64,000 bases of DNA from assembly GCA_038255145.1 (NCBI GenBank), contig JBBSLP010000001.1:1-64000 (forward strand), written 5' to 3'. A program made the position numbers and the translations under genes. The notes under the pieces were generated by a model, which had not been told where the DNA came from, did no database searches, and saw only the letters and a list, made by a program, of their open reading frames with translations. Positions 26,498 through 34,465 of the stretch are shown here, piece by piece (position 1 is the first letter of the stretch; each line of letters opens with the position of its first letter). This stretch comes from WHTX01 sp038255145. Its GTDB lineage: Bacteria; Actinomycetota; Acidimicrobiia; Acidimicrobiales; CAIXPF01.

Positions 26498-27465
26498 CCG
26501 GCACCACCCTGGATCCGGCCCCGCCCACCGCGCCGAACGATGAGGTGCCCCAGCCCCCCAGGCGTGGAGGCGGGCCCGTGCTGGCGGCGTGGGCCGGGCG
26601 CACGGCTCGCAAGGCCCTGGTCCTGGTGGGGGTGGTGGTGGCCGTGGGGCTGGTGTGGACGGGCTACAAGGCCCTGGGCCAGGCCACCGACGGCCATTGG
26701 CCGGGCACGTCGATCGACCTGCCCGTGCCCACCGACGACCGCACCCTGCCCCCGTTCTGGGACATCCTGCGGCGCTTCTTCGAGCCCCAGCGCCGCGGTG
26801 ACGACACCCAGCTGTGGCGCTTCATCCTCGATGCCGCCGCCTTCACCTTCCGCGAGGCCGCGGTGGGCTTCGTCATCGGCCTGGCCGTGGGGCTGGGCCT
26901 GGCCCTGGCCATGCTGCGATCGGGCTGGCTCGAGCGGGGCCTGCTCCCCTACGTGGTCGTGTCCCAGACCATCCCCCTCATCGCCCTCGCCCCCCTGGTG
27001 GTGGCGTGGGGCAACCAGCTCGACGTGGGCTTCATCACCTGGCAGCCGTGGATGTCGGTGGCCATCATCGCCACCTACCTGACCTTCTTCCCCGTCACCA
27101 TCGGCGCTCTGCGGGGGTTGAAGTCGCCCGCCCCCGAGGCACTCGAGCTCATGCGCAGCTGCGCGGCGGGGTGGTGGGCCACCGTGCGCAAGCTGCGGCT
27201 GCCGGCGTCGGTCCCCTACCTGATCCCGGCCATGAAGGTGGCGGCCACCGCCTCGGTGGTGGGCGCCATCGTGGGCGAGATCTCCGCCGGGGTGCGGGGT
27301 GGCCTGGGTCGGCTCATCATCGACTACGCCCAGCAGTACCTGAGCGACCCCACCCGCCTGTACGCCGTGGTCATCGGGGCCGGCCTGTTGGGCATCGCCG
27401 CCGTGGCCCTGGTCGACCTGCTCGACCGCGCCCTGATGCGCAACCGCCCCCGGGAGGCCCGATGA
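26494..27465 (+). CDS. NitT/TauT-type ABC transporter permease
   Basis: 323 residues with a disordered Pro-rich N-terminus (~35), about six membrane segments and the SsuC-like ATPase-contact loop (EALELMRSCAAGWWATVRKLRLPASVPYL). It is the first of two permeases of an importer encoded within the catabolic operon. GTGA overlap with the LLM gene; ATGA overlap with the ATPase gene. Confidence 0.88.
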   Translation: MTGTTLDPAPPTAPNDEVPQPPRRGGGPVLAAWAGRTARKALVLVGVVVAVGLVWTGYKALGQATDGHWPGTSIDLPVPTDDRTLPPFWDILRRFFEPQRRGDDTQLWRFILDAAAFTFREAAVGFVIGLAVGLGLALAMLRSGWLERGLLPYVVVSQTIPLIALAPLVVAWGNQLDVGFITWQPWMSVAIIATYLTFFPVTIGALRGLKSPAPEALELMRSCAAGWWATVRKLRLPASVPYLIPAMKVAATASVVGAIVGEISAGVRGGLGRLIIDYAQQYLSDPTRLYAVVIGAGLLGIAAVALVDLLDRALMRNRPREAR

Positions 27466-28370
27466 CCGCCACGAGCCGACCGGCCCCGGCCGGGACCGAC
27501 CCGGCCACCACCCAGGCCACCACTGCGGCCGCCATCACCGTGACCCGCGTCGACCAGGTGTTCAACGCCGGGCGATCCAACCAGGTCGAGGCCCTGCGGG
27601 GCATCGACCTCGCCATCGCCCCCGGTGAGCTGGTGTCGCTCATCGGGCCGTCGGGCTGCGGCAAGTCGACCCTGCTGCGGGTCGTCGCCGACCTGGTCGA
27701 GCCCACCGGGGGCACGGTCACGGTGAACGGCAAGAGCGCCCGCCAGGCCCGCATCGACCAGGACTACGGCATGGCCTTCCAGCAGGCCGGCCTGTTCGAC
27801 TGGCGCTCGGTGGCCCAGAACATCGAGCTGCCCCTCGAGCTCGCGGGTTGGGACAGGACCAGGCGCCGGGCCCGCTCCCGCCAGCTGCTCGAGCTCGTGC
27901 GGCTGGGTGAGTTCGCCGACCACCGCCCCTGGGAGCTGTCGGGCGGCATGCAGCAGCGGGTGGCCATCGCCCGGGCCCTGGCCGTGGAGCCCCCCATCCT
28001 GTTGATGGACGAGCCCTTCGGCGCCCTCGACGAGATGACCCGGGAGCACATGCAGGCCGAGCTGGTCCGCATCAGCGCCGAGACGGGCACCACCGTCGTC
28101 TTCGTCACCCACTCCATCCCCGAGGCCGTGTTCCTGTCCCGCCGGGTGGTGGTCATGTCGGCCCGGCCCGGGGCCATCACCCACATCGCCGCCATCGGCC
28201 TGGGCGCCCGCACCGAGGACACCCGCGAGGACCCCGCCTTCTTCGCCGCCGTCACCGAGGTGCGCGAGGCCCTGCGCGGCCGCATCGGTGCCAAGGCCAC
28301 GGCCACGGCCACGGCAAAGGCCGCCGACGCCGACGCCGACGCCACAGCCATCGCCGGAGAGGAGCGATGA
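27462..28370 (+). CDS. NitT/TauT-type ABC transporter ATP-binding protein
   Basis: 302 residues. Walker A GPSGCGKST (about 64-72), Q-loop AFQQAGLFDW, signature LSGGMQQRV and Walker B ILLMDEPFGALD are intact. The last ~30 residues are a low-complexity Ala/Thr/Asp tail encoded by short GCC/GAC repeats, outside the catalytic domain. It powers the importer together with the two flanking permeases. Confidence 0.9.
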   Translation: MTATSRPAPAGTDPATTQATTAAAITVTRVDQVFNAGRSNQVEALRGIDLAIAPGELVSLIGPSGCGKSTLLRVVADLVEPTGGTVTVNGKSARQARIDQDYGMAFQQAGLFDWRSVAQNIELPLELAGWDRTRRRARSRQLLELVRLGEFADHRPWELSGGMQQRVAIARALAVEPPILLMDEPFGALDEMTREHMQAELVRISAETGTTVVFVTHSIPEAVFLSRRVVVMSARPGAITHIAAIGLGARTEDTREDPAFFAAVTEVREALRGRIGAKATATATAKAADADADATAIAGEER

Positions 28371-29203
28371 GCACGCCCACCCTGGGCGGCGGCAGCTCGA
28401 CGCCCGTCGTCGCCACCCGGGGCCGCCCGGCGTGGGCCCGACCCGCCATCGTGCTGCCCCCGGTGATCGTGGGCGTGGTCGGCCTGGTGGGCTGGGAGCT
28501 GGTGGTGGACGTGTTCCACATCCAGAAGTTCCTGCTGCCCAAGCCCTCGGCCATCCTCGACGCCTTCGTGGAGAACCGCACCGCCATCTGGACGGGGGCC
28601 AGGAAGACGGGCTGGGTGGCCATCAGCGGCCTGGTCGTCGGCGTGTTCGTGGCCGTGGTGGCCGCGCTGCTGTGCTCTCGCTCCAAGGTGCTGGCCGGGG
28701 TGCTCACCCCCCTGGCGTCGGCCCTGGCCGCCACACCGATCGTGGCCCTGGCCCCCGTGTACTTCAAGTGGTTCGGCCAGGTGGCACCCACGGCCAAACA
28801 GGCGGTGGTGGTGTCCGTCGTGGTGTTCCCCGTGCTCGTGGGCACGGCCCGGGGCCTGCTCGACTGCCAGGCGGTCCACCTCGAGCTCATGCGCACCTAC
28901 GCGGCGGGCGAGTGGCGCACCATGCGCGAGGTGCGGGTGCCCAACGCCCTGCCCTTCTTCTTCACCTCCCTGAAGGTGGCGTCGTCCCTGGCCGTCATCG
29001 CCGCCATCGTCTCGGAGTACTTCGGCGGTGAGCAGGGCACCCTCGGCGGCGTCATCACCCAGTCCGCCGGACTCAGCCGCTACGACCGGGCCTGGGCCGC
29101 GGTGCTGGCCGCCTCCATCCTGGGCATGGGCCTCTACGCCCTGGTCAGCATCATCGAGCGCCTGGCCCTGCCCCGCCATCGCCCCATCCTGGGCGTGGGG
29201 TGA
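28367..29203 (+). CDS. NitT/TauT-type ABC transporter permease
   Basis: 278 residues, about six membrane segments. The cytoplasmic loop (HLELMRTYAAGEWRTMREVRVPNALPFFFTSLK) is the SsuC/TauC coupling motif. ATGA overlap with the ATPase gene. It is the second, distinct permease, so the importer probably has a heterodimeric pore. Confidence 0.88.
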   Translation: MSTPTLGGGSSTPVVATRGRPAWARPAIVLPPVIVGVVGLVGWELVVDVFHIQKFLLPKPSAILDAFVENRTAIWTGARKTGWVAISGLVVGVFVAVVAALLCSRSKVLAGVLTPLASALAATPIVALAPVYFKWFGQVAPTAKQAVVVSVVVFPVLVGTARGLLDCQAVHLELMRTYAAGEWRTMREVRVPNALPFFFTSLKVASSLAVIAAIVSEYFGGEQGTLGGVITQSAGLSRYDRAWAAVLAASILGMGLYALVSIIERLALPRHRPILGVG

Positions 29204-29291
29204 CCCGCCGACACCACCACGTTCCACCGGATCGACCGACCCCCCGACCCCGACACCCGACCTGACACCGATGAACCCTGTGGGAGGATCC

Positions 29292-30455
29292 ATGACCACC
29301 AAGCGGCGCACCAAGGTGTGCCTCGCCGTCCTCGCCCTCGCCCTGGTGGGCGCAGCGTGCGGGGGCAGCAACGACGACGATGCCGCCACCACCACGGCTG
29401 CCGGCGGCAGCGGCACCACCGCCACCACCACGGCGGGCAAGCCGGTCGAGGTGAAGCTGCAGCTGCAGTGGGTGGCCCAGGCCCAGTTCGCCGGCTACTA
29501 CGCCGCCGTGGACCAGGGCTTCTACGAGGACGAGGGTCTCGACGTGGAGATCATCGAGGGTGGTGTGGACATCGTGCCCCAGACCCAGCTGGCCACCGGC
29601 GCCGTCGACTTCGCCATCGCCTGGGTGCCCAAGGCCCTGGCCTCCCGTGACGAGGGCGCCGAGATCACCGACATCGGCCAGATCTACCAGCGGTCGGGCA
29701 CCCTGCAGGTGTCGTGGGCCGACTCCGGCATCACCGAGCCGGCCGACCTGGCCGGCAAGAAGGTGGGCAACTGGGGCTTCGGCAACGAGTTCGAGCTGTT
29801 CGCCGGGCTGAAGCAGGCCAAGATCGACCCCACCAGCGGGGTGACCCTGGTCCAGCAGCAGTTCGACATGGCCGCACTCCTGGCCAAGGAGATCGACGCC
29901 GCCCAGGCCATGACCTACAACGAGTACGCCCAGGTGCTCGAGCAGGTCAACCCGGCCACGGGCAAGCTGTACCAGCCCGACGACCTCAACGTCATCAACT
30001 GGAACGACGTGGGCACGGCCATGCTCCAGGACGCCATCTGGGCCGACACCGAACGCCTCGACTCGGATCCCGAGTACAAGGCCACCGCGGTCAAGTTCCT
30101 CAAGGCGTCGATGGAAGGCTGGGCCTACTGCCGGGACAACTTCGACGCCTGCGTGCAGATCGTGCTCGACGCCGGACCCACCCTGGGTGAGTCCCACCAG
30201 GCCTGGCAGCTGGCCGAGGTCAACAAGCTCATCTGGCCCTCGCCCGCCGGCATCGGGGTGATGGACAACGAGCTGTGGGACCAGACCGTGGCCGTGGCCA
30301 CCAGCGAGAAGATCGTCAAGGCCGAGCCCGACGAGAAGGCGTACACCAGCGACCTGGCCAAGCAGGCCGTGGACGAGCTCAAGGCCGACGGCGTCGACGT
30401 CTTCGGCAGCAGCTACAAGGCCCCCACCGTGGAGCTGAAGGAAGGCGGCGAGTAG
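29292..30455 (+). CDS. NMT1/THI5-like substrate-binding lipoprotein
   Basis: 387 residues. Lipobox VGAAC (Cys near 21), a Thr/Ala-rich linker, then an NMT1-type domain (KLQLQWVAQAQFAGYYAAVDQGFYEDEGLDV) ending near 385. Relatives bind thiamin-pyrimidine precursors, riboflavin or similar ring compounds, which suits a pyrimidine/hydantoin ligand here. GGGAGGA sits 5 bases before the ATG. It is the last gene of the operon, after an 88-base gap, and is followed by a terminator. Confidence 0.88.
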   Translation: MTTKRRTKVCLAVLALALVGAACGGSNDDDAATTTAAGGSGTTATTTAGKPVEVKLQLQWVAQAQFAGYYAAVDQGFYEDEGLDVEIIEGGVDIVPQTQLATGAVDFAIAWVPKALASRDEGAEITDIGQIYQRSGTLQVSWADSGITEPADLAGKKVGNWGFGNEFELFAGLKQAKIDPTSGVTLVQQQFDMAALLAKEIDAAQAMTYNEYAQVLEQVNPATGKLYQPDDLNVINWNDVGTAMLQDAIWADTERLDSDPEYKATAVKFLKASMEGWAYCRDNFDACVQIVLDAGPTLGESHQAWQLAEVNKLIWPSPAGIGVMDNELWDQTVAVATSEKIVKAEPDEKAYTSDLAKQAVDELKADGVDVFGSSYKAPTVELKEGGE

Positions 30456-30492
30456 CCGGCCCCGATCCCCGGCGGTAGCCCCCATGGGCTCC

Positions 30493-30521
30493 GGCGGATC
30501 GGGGGTTGTCCCCGATCCGCC
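30493..30521 (+). terminator. Hairpin terminator of the pyrimidine/hydantoin operon
   Basis: A perfect 12-bp stem (GGCGGATCGGGG / CCCCGATCCGCC) with a 5-base loop lies 38 bases after the binding-protein stop. Confidence 0.78.
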
Positions 30522-30592
30522 CGGGGCGGGCGAGGCGCACGATGGCTCCACAGACGGCGTTTCCGCCACGCCGCCGAACACAGGAGCTGACC

Positions 30593-31411
30593 ATGGGATC
30601 CTTCCTCCGACGAGCCACCATCGCCGCCGCCGCCCTGGGCCTGGTCTCGGGTTCATTGCTGGCCGCCACCGCTCCGGGCGCCGGGGCCATCGTCGGCGGC
30701 TCGACCGCCCCCGTCGGGGACTCCGACTACGTCGTGCAGGTGAGCACCGGCTGCACCGGCAGCCTCATCCATCCCCGCTGGGTCCTCACCGCCGTGCACT
30801 GCGTCGAGACCATCACCCCCGCTCAGGTCGTGGTGAGGATCGGCAACCAGGACTACTGGTCCGGCGGCGAGTACCACGCCGTCGACGCCATCGTCCGCAA
30901 CCCCGACTACCGGGGCGGGCCCAACGACGTGGCCCTGCTCTGGCTCGATGCCCCCTCGAAGAAGCCCACGGTCAAGCTGGGCAGCCCCGCCCGCAAGGGC
31001 TGGTGGGACGGGGTGGCCGCCGGTGGCATCGCCGGCAGCGACGTGGGCTGGGCCACCGGTTGGGGCTACATCGACACCAACAGGACCCTGCCCTCGACCA
31101 TCCAGCAGAAGATGGTCACCATCGTGCCCGACGACCCTGCCGACGAGCTCGCCGCCATGCGCATCTCGGTCAGCGGCGGGCCCTGCCAGGGCGACAGCGG
31201 CGGTCCCCTGCTGGTCTCCACCCCCGAGGGCATCGTCCAGGTGGGCGTGATGAAGGCGGCCAACTGCGTCGACGGCGCCTGGTACAGCGAGGTCGGCTCC
31301 GGACCCAACCGGGACTGGATCCGCTCCCAGATCACCGACCTCGACGACCCCGACCCCATCACCGACCCCAAGGGCATCGAGATCGACCCCGGCGTCGGCT
31401 CCTGGTTCTGA
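30593..31411 (+). CDS. Secreted trypsin-like serine protease
   Basis: 272 residues. Signal peptide of about 32 residues, then a mature N-terminus IVGGS as in activated chymotrypsin-fold enzymes. The triad is His69 (LTAVHCV), Asp112 (GPNDVALL) and Ser202 (CQGDSGGP). The S1-pocket region (VGVMKAANC) is less clear, so trypsin specificity is an assumption. The start ATG follows the sequence caggagctgacc. It ends within a short tandem repeat shared with the convergent kinase gene. Confidence 0.9.
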   Translation: MGSFLRRATIAAAALGLVSGSLLAATAPGAGAIVGGSTAPVGDSDYVVQVSTGCTGSLIHPRWVLTAVHCVETITPAQVVVRIGNQDYWSGGEYHAVDAIVRNPDYRGGPNDVALLWLDAPSKKPTVKLGSPARKGWWDGVAAGGIAGSDVGWATGWGYIDTNRTLPSTIQQKMVTIVPDDPADELAAMRISVSGGPCQGDSGGPLLVSTPEGIVQVGVMKAANCVDGAWYSEVGSGPNRDWIRSQITDLDDPDPITDPKGIEIDPGVGSWF

Positions 31412-31478
31412 ACCAGGCAGCTCTGAACCACGCGGCTCGGATCAGGCGGCTCGGATCAGGCAGGTCGGATCAGGTGAG
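31408..31478. repeat. Degenerate 14-15 bp tandem repeat between two convergent stops
   Basis: About five units of the pattern CTGAACCAGGCAGCT drifting to CGGATCAGGCGGCT fill the whole gap between the protease and histidine kinase genes. The protease TGA sits in the first unit and the kinase TGA (read on the minus strand) in the last. Each unit carries a TGA or TCA. Confidence 0.7.
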
Positions 31479-33416
31479 GCTGAGCACGCCGTCGACGACG
31501 CGGTAGAAGCGCTGCAGGTCGAGGGGCTTGGTCAGGTAGTCGAGCGCCCCCATCTGGGTCAGGCGGGCCACCTGGCGGGCGGTGGCATCGGCGCTGAGGA
31601 TGACCACGGGGATGGCGGCGGTGGCGGGTTCGGCCCGCAGGCGGCGCAGCACCTCCTCGCCGCTCACGTCGGGCAGGCCCAGGTCGAGGAGCACCAGGTC
31701 GGGCTGGTGCTCCGCGGCCAGGTCCAGGGCCAGGCTGCCCTGCATGGTGGAGATCAGCACCACCCCGGGTCGGCGGTCGAGCAGGCGCTCGACGAGGTGC
31801 ACGTTGGACACGTTGTCCTCGACGTAGAGCACGGTGTGGGTGGTCGGGGTGGCCGGGGGCCGGTCGGCGGCACCGGCCTCGGCCGGGGGCTGCGGGTCCC
31901 CCGGTGCGACCTCACCGGCGAGGTCGATCCAGAACTCGGAGCCCTCGCCCTCGTCGCTGCGCACGCCGATGGCGCCCCCCATGGCTTCGAGCAGTCCCTT
32001 GGTCAGGGTCAGACCCAGACCGGTGCCCTCCTCGCCGGACTGGTCGGCCATGAGGCGGTCGAAGGGCAGGAAGATGCGCTCGAGGTCCACGGCGGGGATG
32101 CCGATGCCGGTGTCGGTCACCGATGCCCGCAGGCGCCCCGTGGCCGACGGCAGCACGTCGACGCGGACCGAGCCCCCGTCACGGTTGTACTTCACCGCGT
32201 TGGAGAGCAGGTTGAGCAGCACCTGCTTGAGGCGCTGGTTGTCGGCCCGGACCCACCCCCAGCTGCCGGGCCGGGGTCGGCCGATGAGCTCGATGGACCG
32301 CCGCGCCGCCAGGGGGCGGACCATGTCGAGGGCCTCGCCCATCGACTCGGCCAGGTCCACGGGCTCGAGGGACAGCCGCAGCTGGCCGCTCTCGATCCGG
32401 GAGATCTCCAGGATCTCGTCGATCAGGCCCAGCAGGTGGCGCCCGGCCCGCAGGATGTGCTGCACGCTCTCCTCGTGGACAGGCTCGAGCTCGTCGAGCT
32501 CGAGGAGCTGGCCGAAGCCGAGGATGGCGTTGAGGGGGGTGCGCAGTTCGTGGCTGACCCGGGACAGGAACTCGCTCTTGGCCCCGCTGGCCCGTTCGGC
32601 CTCGGCCAGGGCCGATCGCAGGGCGAGCTCGGCGTGCTTCTGGTCGGTGACGTCCTTGACCGTGGCCACCCACCGCCTGGGGGCATCGACCCCGGTGCGG
32701 GCCGGGGTGAGCCGGCAGCGCATCCACCGCACCTCGCCGTCGGGCTGGAGCAGGCGCAGCTCGAGCATCTCGGGCTGGCCCCGGTCGAAGGCCCCCACCA
32801 CCGAGCGCATGAAGGGGTAGCGGTCGTCGGGGTGCAGCCGGTCCACGAAGGATCGGGGGTCGGCGCGGAACTGGGCCCCGGCTGCCCCCAACAGGCGCTC
32901 GAGAGCGGGGTTGACGTAGAGCACCGTCAGGGGGTCGATGCCGATGAGGACGAAGACCTCGTCGATGGTCTCCGCAAGCTGGCGGAAGCGGTCCTCGCTG
33001 TCGGCCAGGGCCGCGGTCACCTGTCGGACCTCGGTGACGTCGGTGGAGATGGTGCCCACCGAGCGGATGACCCCGTCACGGTCACGCAGGGGGAACTTCA
33101 GCGACAGGAAGATGTGGTCCCCGCCATCGGCGGCGGGCAGGCGGTGCTCGAAGACGGTGTCGTCGCCGCTGGCCATGACCTGGCGCTCGGCCCGGAGCAG
33201 GCGGCTCACCGTGTCCAGGGGATAGACGGCGTCCATGGTCCGGCCCACGACCTGGTCGAACGGCAGGCCCATGGTCTCGCTGAAACCGCGGTTGACGTAG
33301 AGGTAGCGGCCTTCGGCGTCCTTGATGGACACCATGGCCGGGGTGGCGTCGAGCATGGCCCGCAGCTGCTCATCGCCGTCGTGCGCGCTGGGCAGGTCGG
33401 CCGGCTCAGCCGTCAC
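31470..33416 (-). CDS. Hybrid sensor histidine kinase (PAS-PAS-HisKA-HATPase-REC)
   Basis: 648 residues, no membrane segment, so a cytoplasmic sensor. Two PAS domains (about 15-130 and 140-260), a HisKA domain with phospho-acceptor His289 (RVSHELRTPLN), an HATPase domain with N, G1 and G2 boxes (LLNLLSNAVKY, DTGIGI, GTGLGLT), and a C-terminal receiver with Asp578 (LVLLDLGLP) and Lys630. No output regulator lies beside it. Its start overlaps the stop of the upstream helical protein by 11 bases. Confidence 0.93.
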   Translation of the reverse strand: MTAEPADLPSAHDGDEQLRAMLDATPAMVSIKDAEGRYLYVNRGFSETMGLPFDQVVGRTMDAVYPLDTVSRLLRAERQVMASGDDTVFEHRLPAADGGDHIFLSLKFPLRDRDGVIRSVGTISTDVTEVRQVTAALADSEDRFRQLAETIDEVFVLIGIDPLTVLYVNPALERLLGAAGAQFRADPRSFVDRLHPDDRYPFMRSVVGAFDRGQPEMLELRLLQPDGEVRWMRCRLTPARTGVDAPRRWVATVKDVTDQKHAELALRSALAEAERASGAKSEFLSRVSHELRTPLNAILGFGQLLELDELEPVHEESVQHILRAGRHLLGLIDEILEISRIESGQLRLSLEPVDLAESMGEALDMVRPLAARRSIELIGRPRPGSWGWVRADNQRLKQVLLNLLSNAVKYNRDGGSVRVDVLPSATGRLRASVTDTGIGIPAVDLERIFLPFDRLMADQSGEEGTGLGLTLTKGLLEAMGGAIGVRSDEGEGSEFWIDLAGEVAPGDPQPPAEAGAADRPPATPTTHTVLYVEDNVSNVHLVERLLDRRPGVVLISTMQGSLALDLAAEHQPDLVLLDLGLPDVSGEEVLRRLRAEPATAAIPVVILSADATARQVARLTQMGALDYLTKPLDLQRFYRVVDGVLSLT

Positions 33417-33912
33417 CGGGCGCCCTACCGACCTCGTGGTCGAGGGCCACAGCCAGCTCGGAGAGGAACGCCTCCTCGGCCGCGCTCACCGCCTCGCCGC
33501 CTAAGCCCAGCACCCCGCCCTCGCGGGTCGAGCGGGCCACCCCACCGGCCAGGTCCAACAGCCACGCGCAGAAGACGTCGGCCTCGGCGGGCCGGCGGGC
33601 AGCGACGAGGGTGGCCACCTCGCGGCTGCGGGCCAGGGCTCTCGCCGGCAGGCCCCCGTCGGGATCGCCCAGTCCGCTGCTCTCCACGGCACCCTCGAGG
33701 GAATCCCCCACCAGGGCCCGGGCCACGTCGTGCACCAGGGCCGAGGTGGACCCGTGCTCGGCGGTGGACCGGACCTGGGCCAGGAGGGAGGCCAGCTCGT
33801 TGCGGCGGCCGAGGACCCCGCTGGGATCGGCCATCATCACGCCGACGGCCACCACCCACGGCGAAGCTCGGACCAGCTGCCACTCGTCGACATCGAGTTG
33901 AGCGGGGACCAT
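33406..33912 (-). CDS. Helical protein coupled to the histidine kinase, unknown function
   Basis: 168 residues, predicted mostly alpha-helical with many Ala/Leu/Glu residues and no signal peptide. No family recognised. The central part (LVHDVARALVGDSLEGAV... FCAWLLDLAGGVARSTREGG) looks like a helical-bundle sensor or adaptor. The 11-base overlap with the kinase start implies joint translation, so a kinase partner is a reasonable guess. Confidence 0.7.
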   Translation of the reverse strand: MVPAQLDVDEWQLVRASPWVVAVGVMMADPSGVLGRRNELASLLAQVRSTAEHGSTSALVHDVARALVGDSLEGAVESSGLGDPDGGLPARALARSREVATLVAARRPAEADVFCAWLLDLAGGVARSTREGGVLGLGGEAVSAAEEAFLSELAVALDHEVGRAPGDG

Positions 33913-34060
33913 GGTCGCCTCCGGGGCTGGGTTGGTTCGACGACGGTCTTCGGTCGGCGGTCTCGAGCAGCGCTGGTGACGCGCGGCGCGTGGCGCAGGA
34001 GTCTACGTCGCACCGCGGATCGCGGTCCCTGACCTCGGCAGGGCGGCCCAGGCCCACCCG

Positions 34061-34465
34061 TCACTGCCGGGCGGACTCGTTCACCATGCCCAGGACCCCG
34101 CCCAGCACCATGACCACGCCGGGGACGATGATCCACACCCCCAATGGCAGGCCGGCGGCGATCACCACCATGCCCGCGGCGGTGAGGAACGTGGGCAGGC
34201 TCGAGGTGGGGGGCTCGTGCTCGGACCCGGCCGCGGCCACCGTGCCCTCGAGGTCGGTGTGATCACCGGCCTCGATGTCATCGGGGTCCCGGGCCAGCTC
34301 CACGGCCACGAAGCCGCACAGGCCGGCCGAGAGCACGAGCATGACCGAACCCGACCACTCGCCGTAGGCGAACACGGTGTAGATCACGGCCAGGATCACG
34401 AACCACGCCCCCAGCACGGCGAACACCCGGGCCCCGACCGACATGCGGCCCAACAGGGCGCTCAT
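34061..34465 (-). CDS. ctaF: Cytochrome c oxidase subunit 4, actinobacterial type
   Basis: 134 residues with four hydrophobic segments: two at the N-terminus (ARVFAVLGAWFVILAVIYTV; SVMLVLSAGLCGFVAVELARDP) and two at the C-terminus. The ARDPDD motif after helix 2 is typical of the actinobacterial CtaF family. It stabilises the aa3 oxidase. Its start overlaps the CtaD stop (ATGA). Confidence 0.88.
   Translation of the reverse strand: MSALLGRMSVGARVFAVLGAWFVILAVIYTVFAYGEWSGSVMLVLSAGLCGFVAVELARDPDDIEAGDHTDLEGTVAAAGSEHEPPTSSLPTFLTAAGMVVIAAGLPLGVWIIVPGVVMVLGGVLGMVNESARQ

Noticed and set aside
28301..28360. CRISPR-like or regulatory repeat within the ABC ATPase tail
   Set aside because: It is a coding run of GCC/GAC/ACG codons making an Ala/Thr/Asp tail, not a spaced repeat array.
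31707..34262. Long plus-strand frame opposite the histidine kinase (about 851 codons)
   Set aside because: Antisense shadow of a well-defined multidomain kinase; no recognisable domain.
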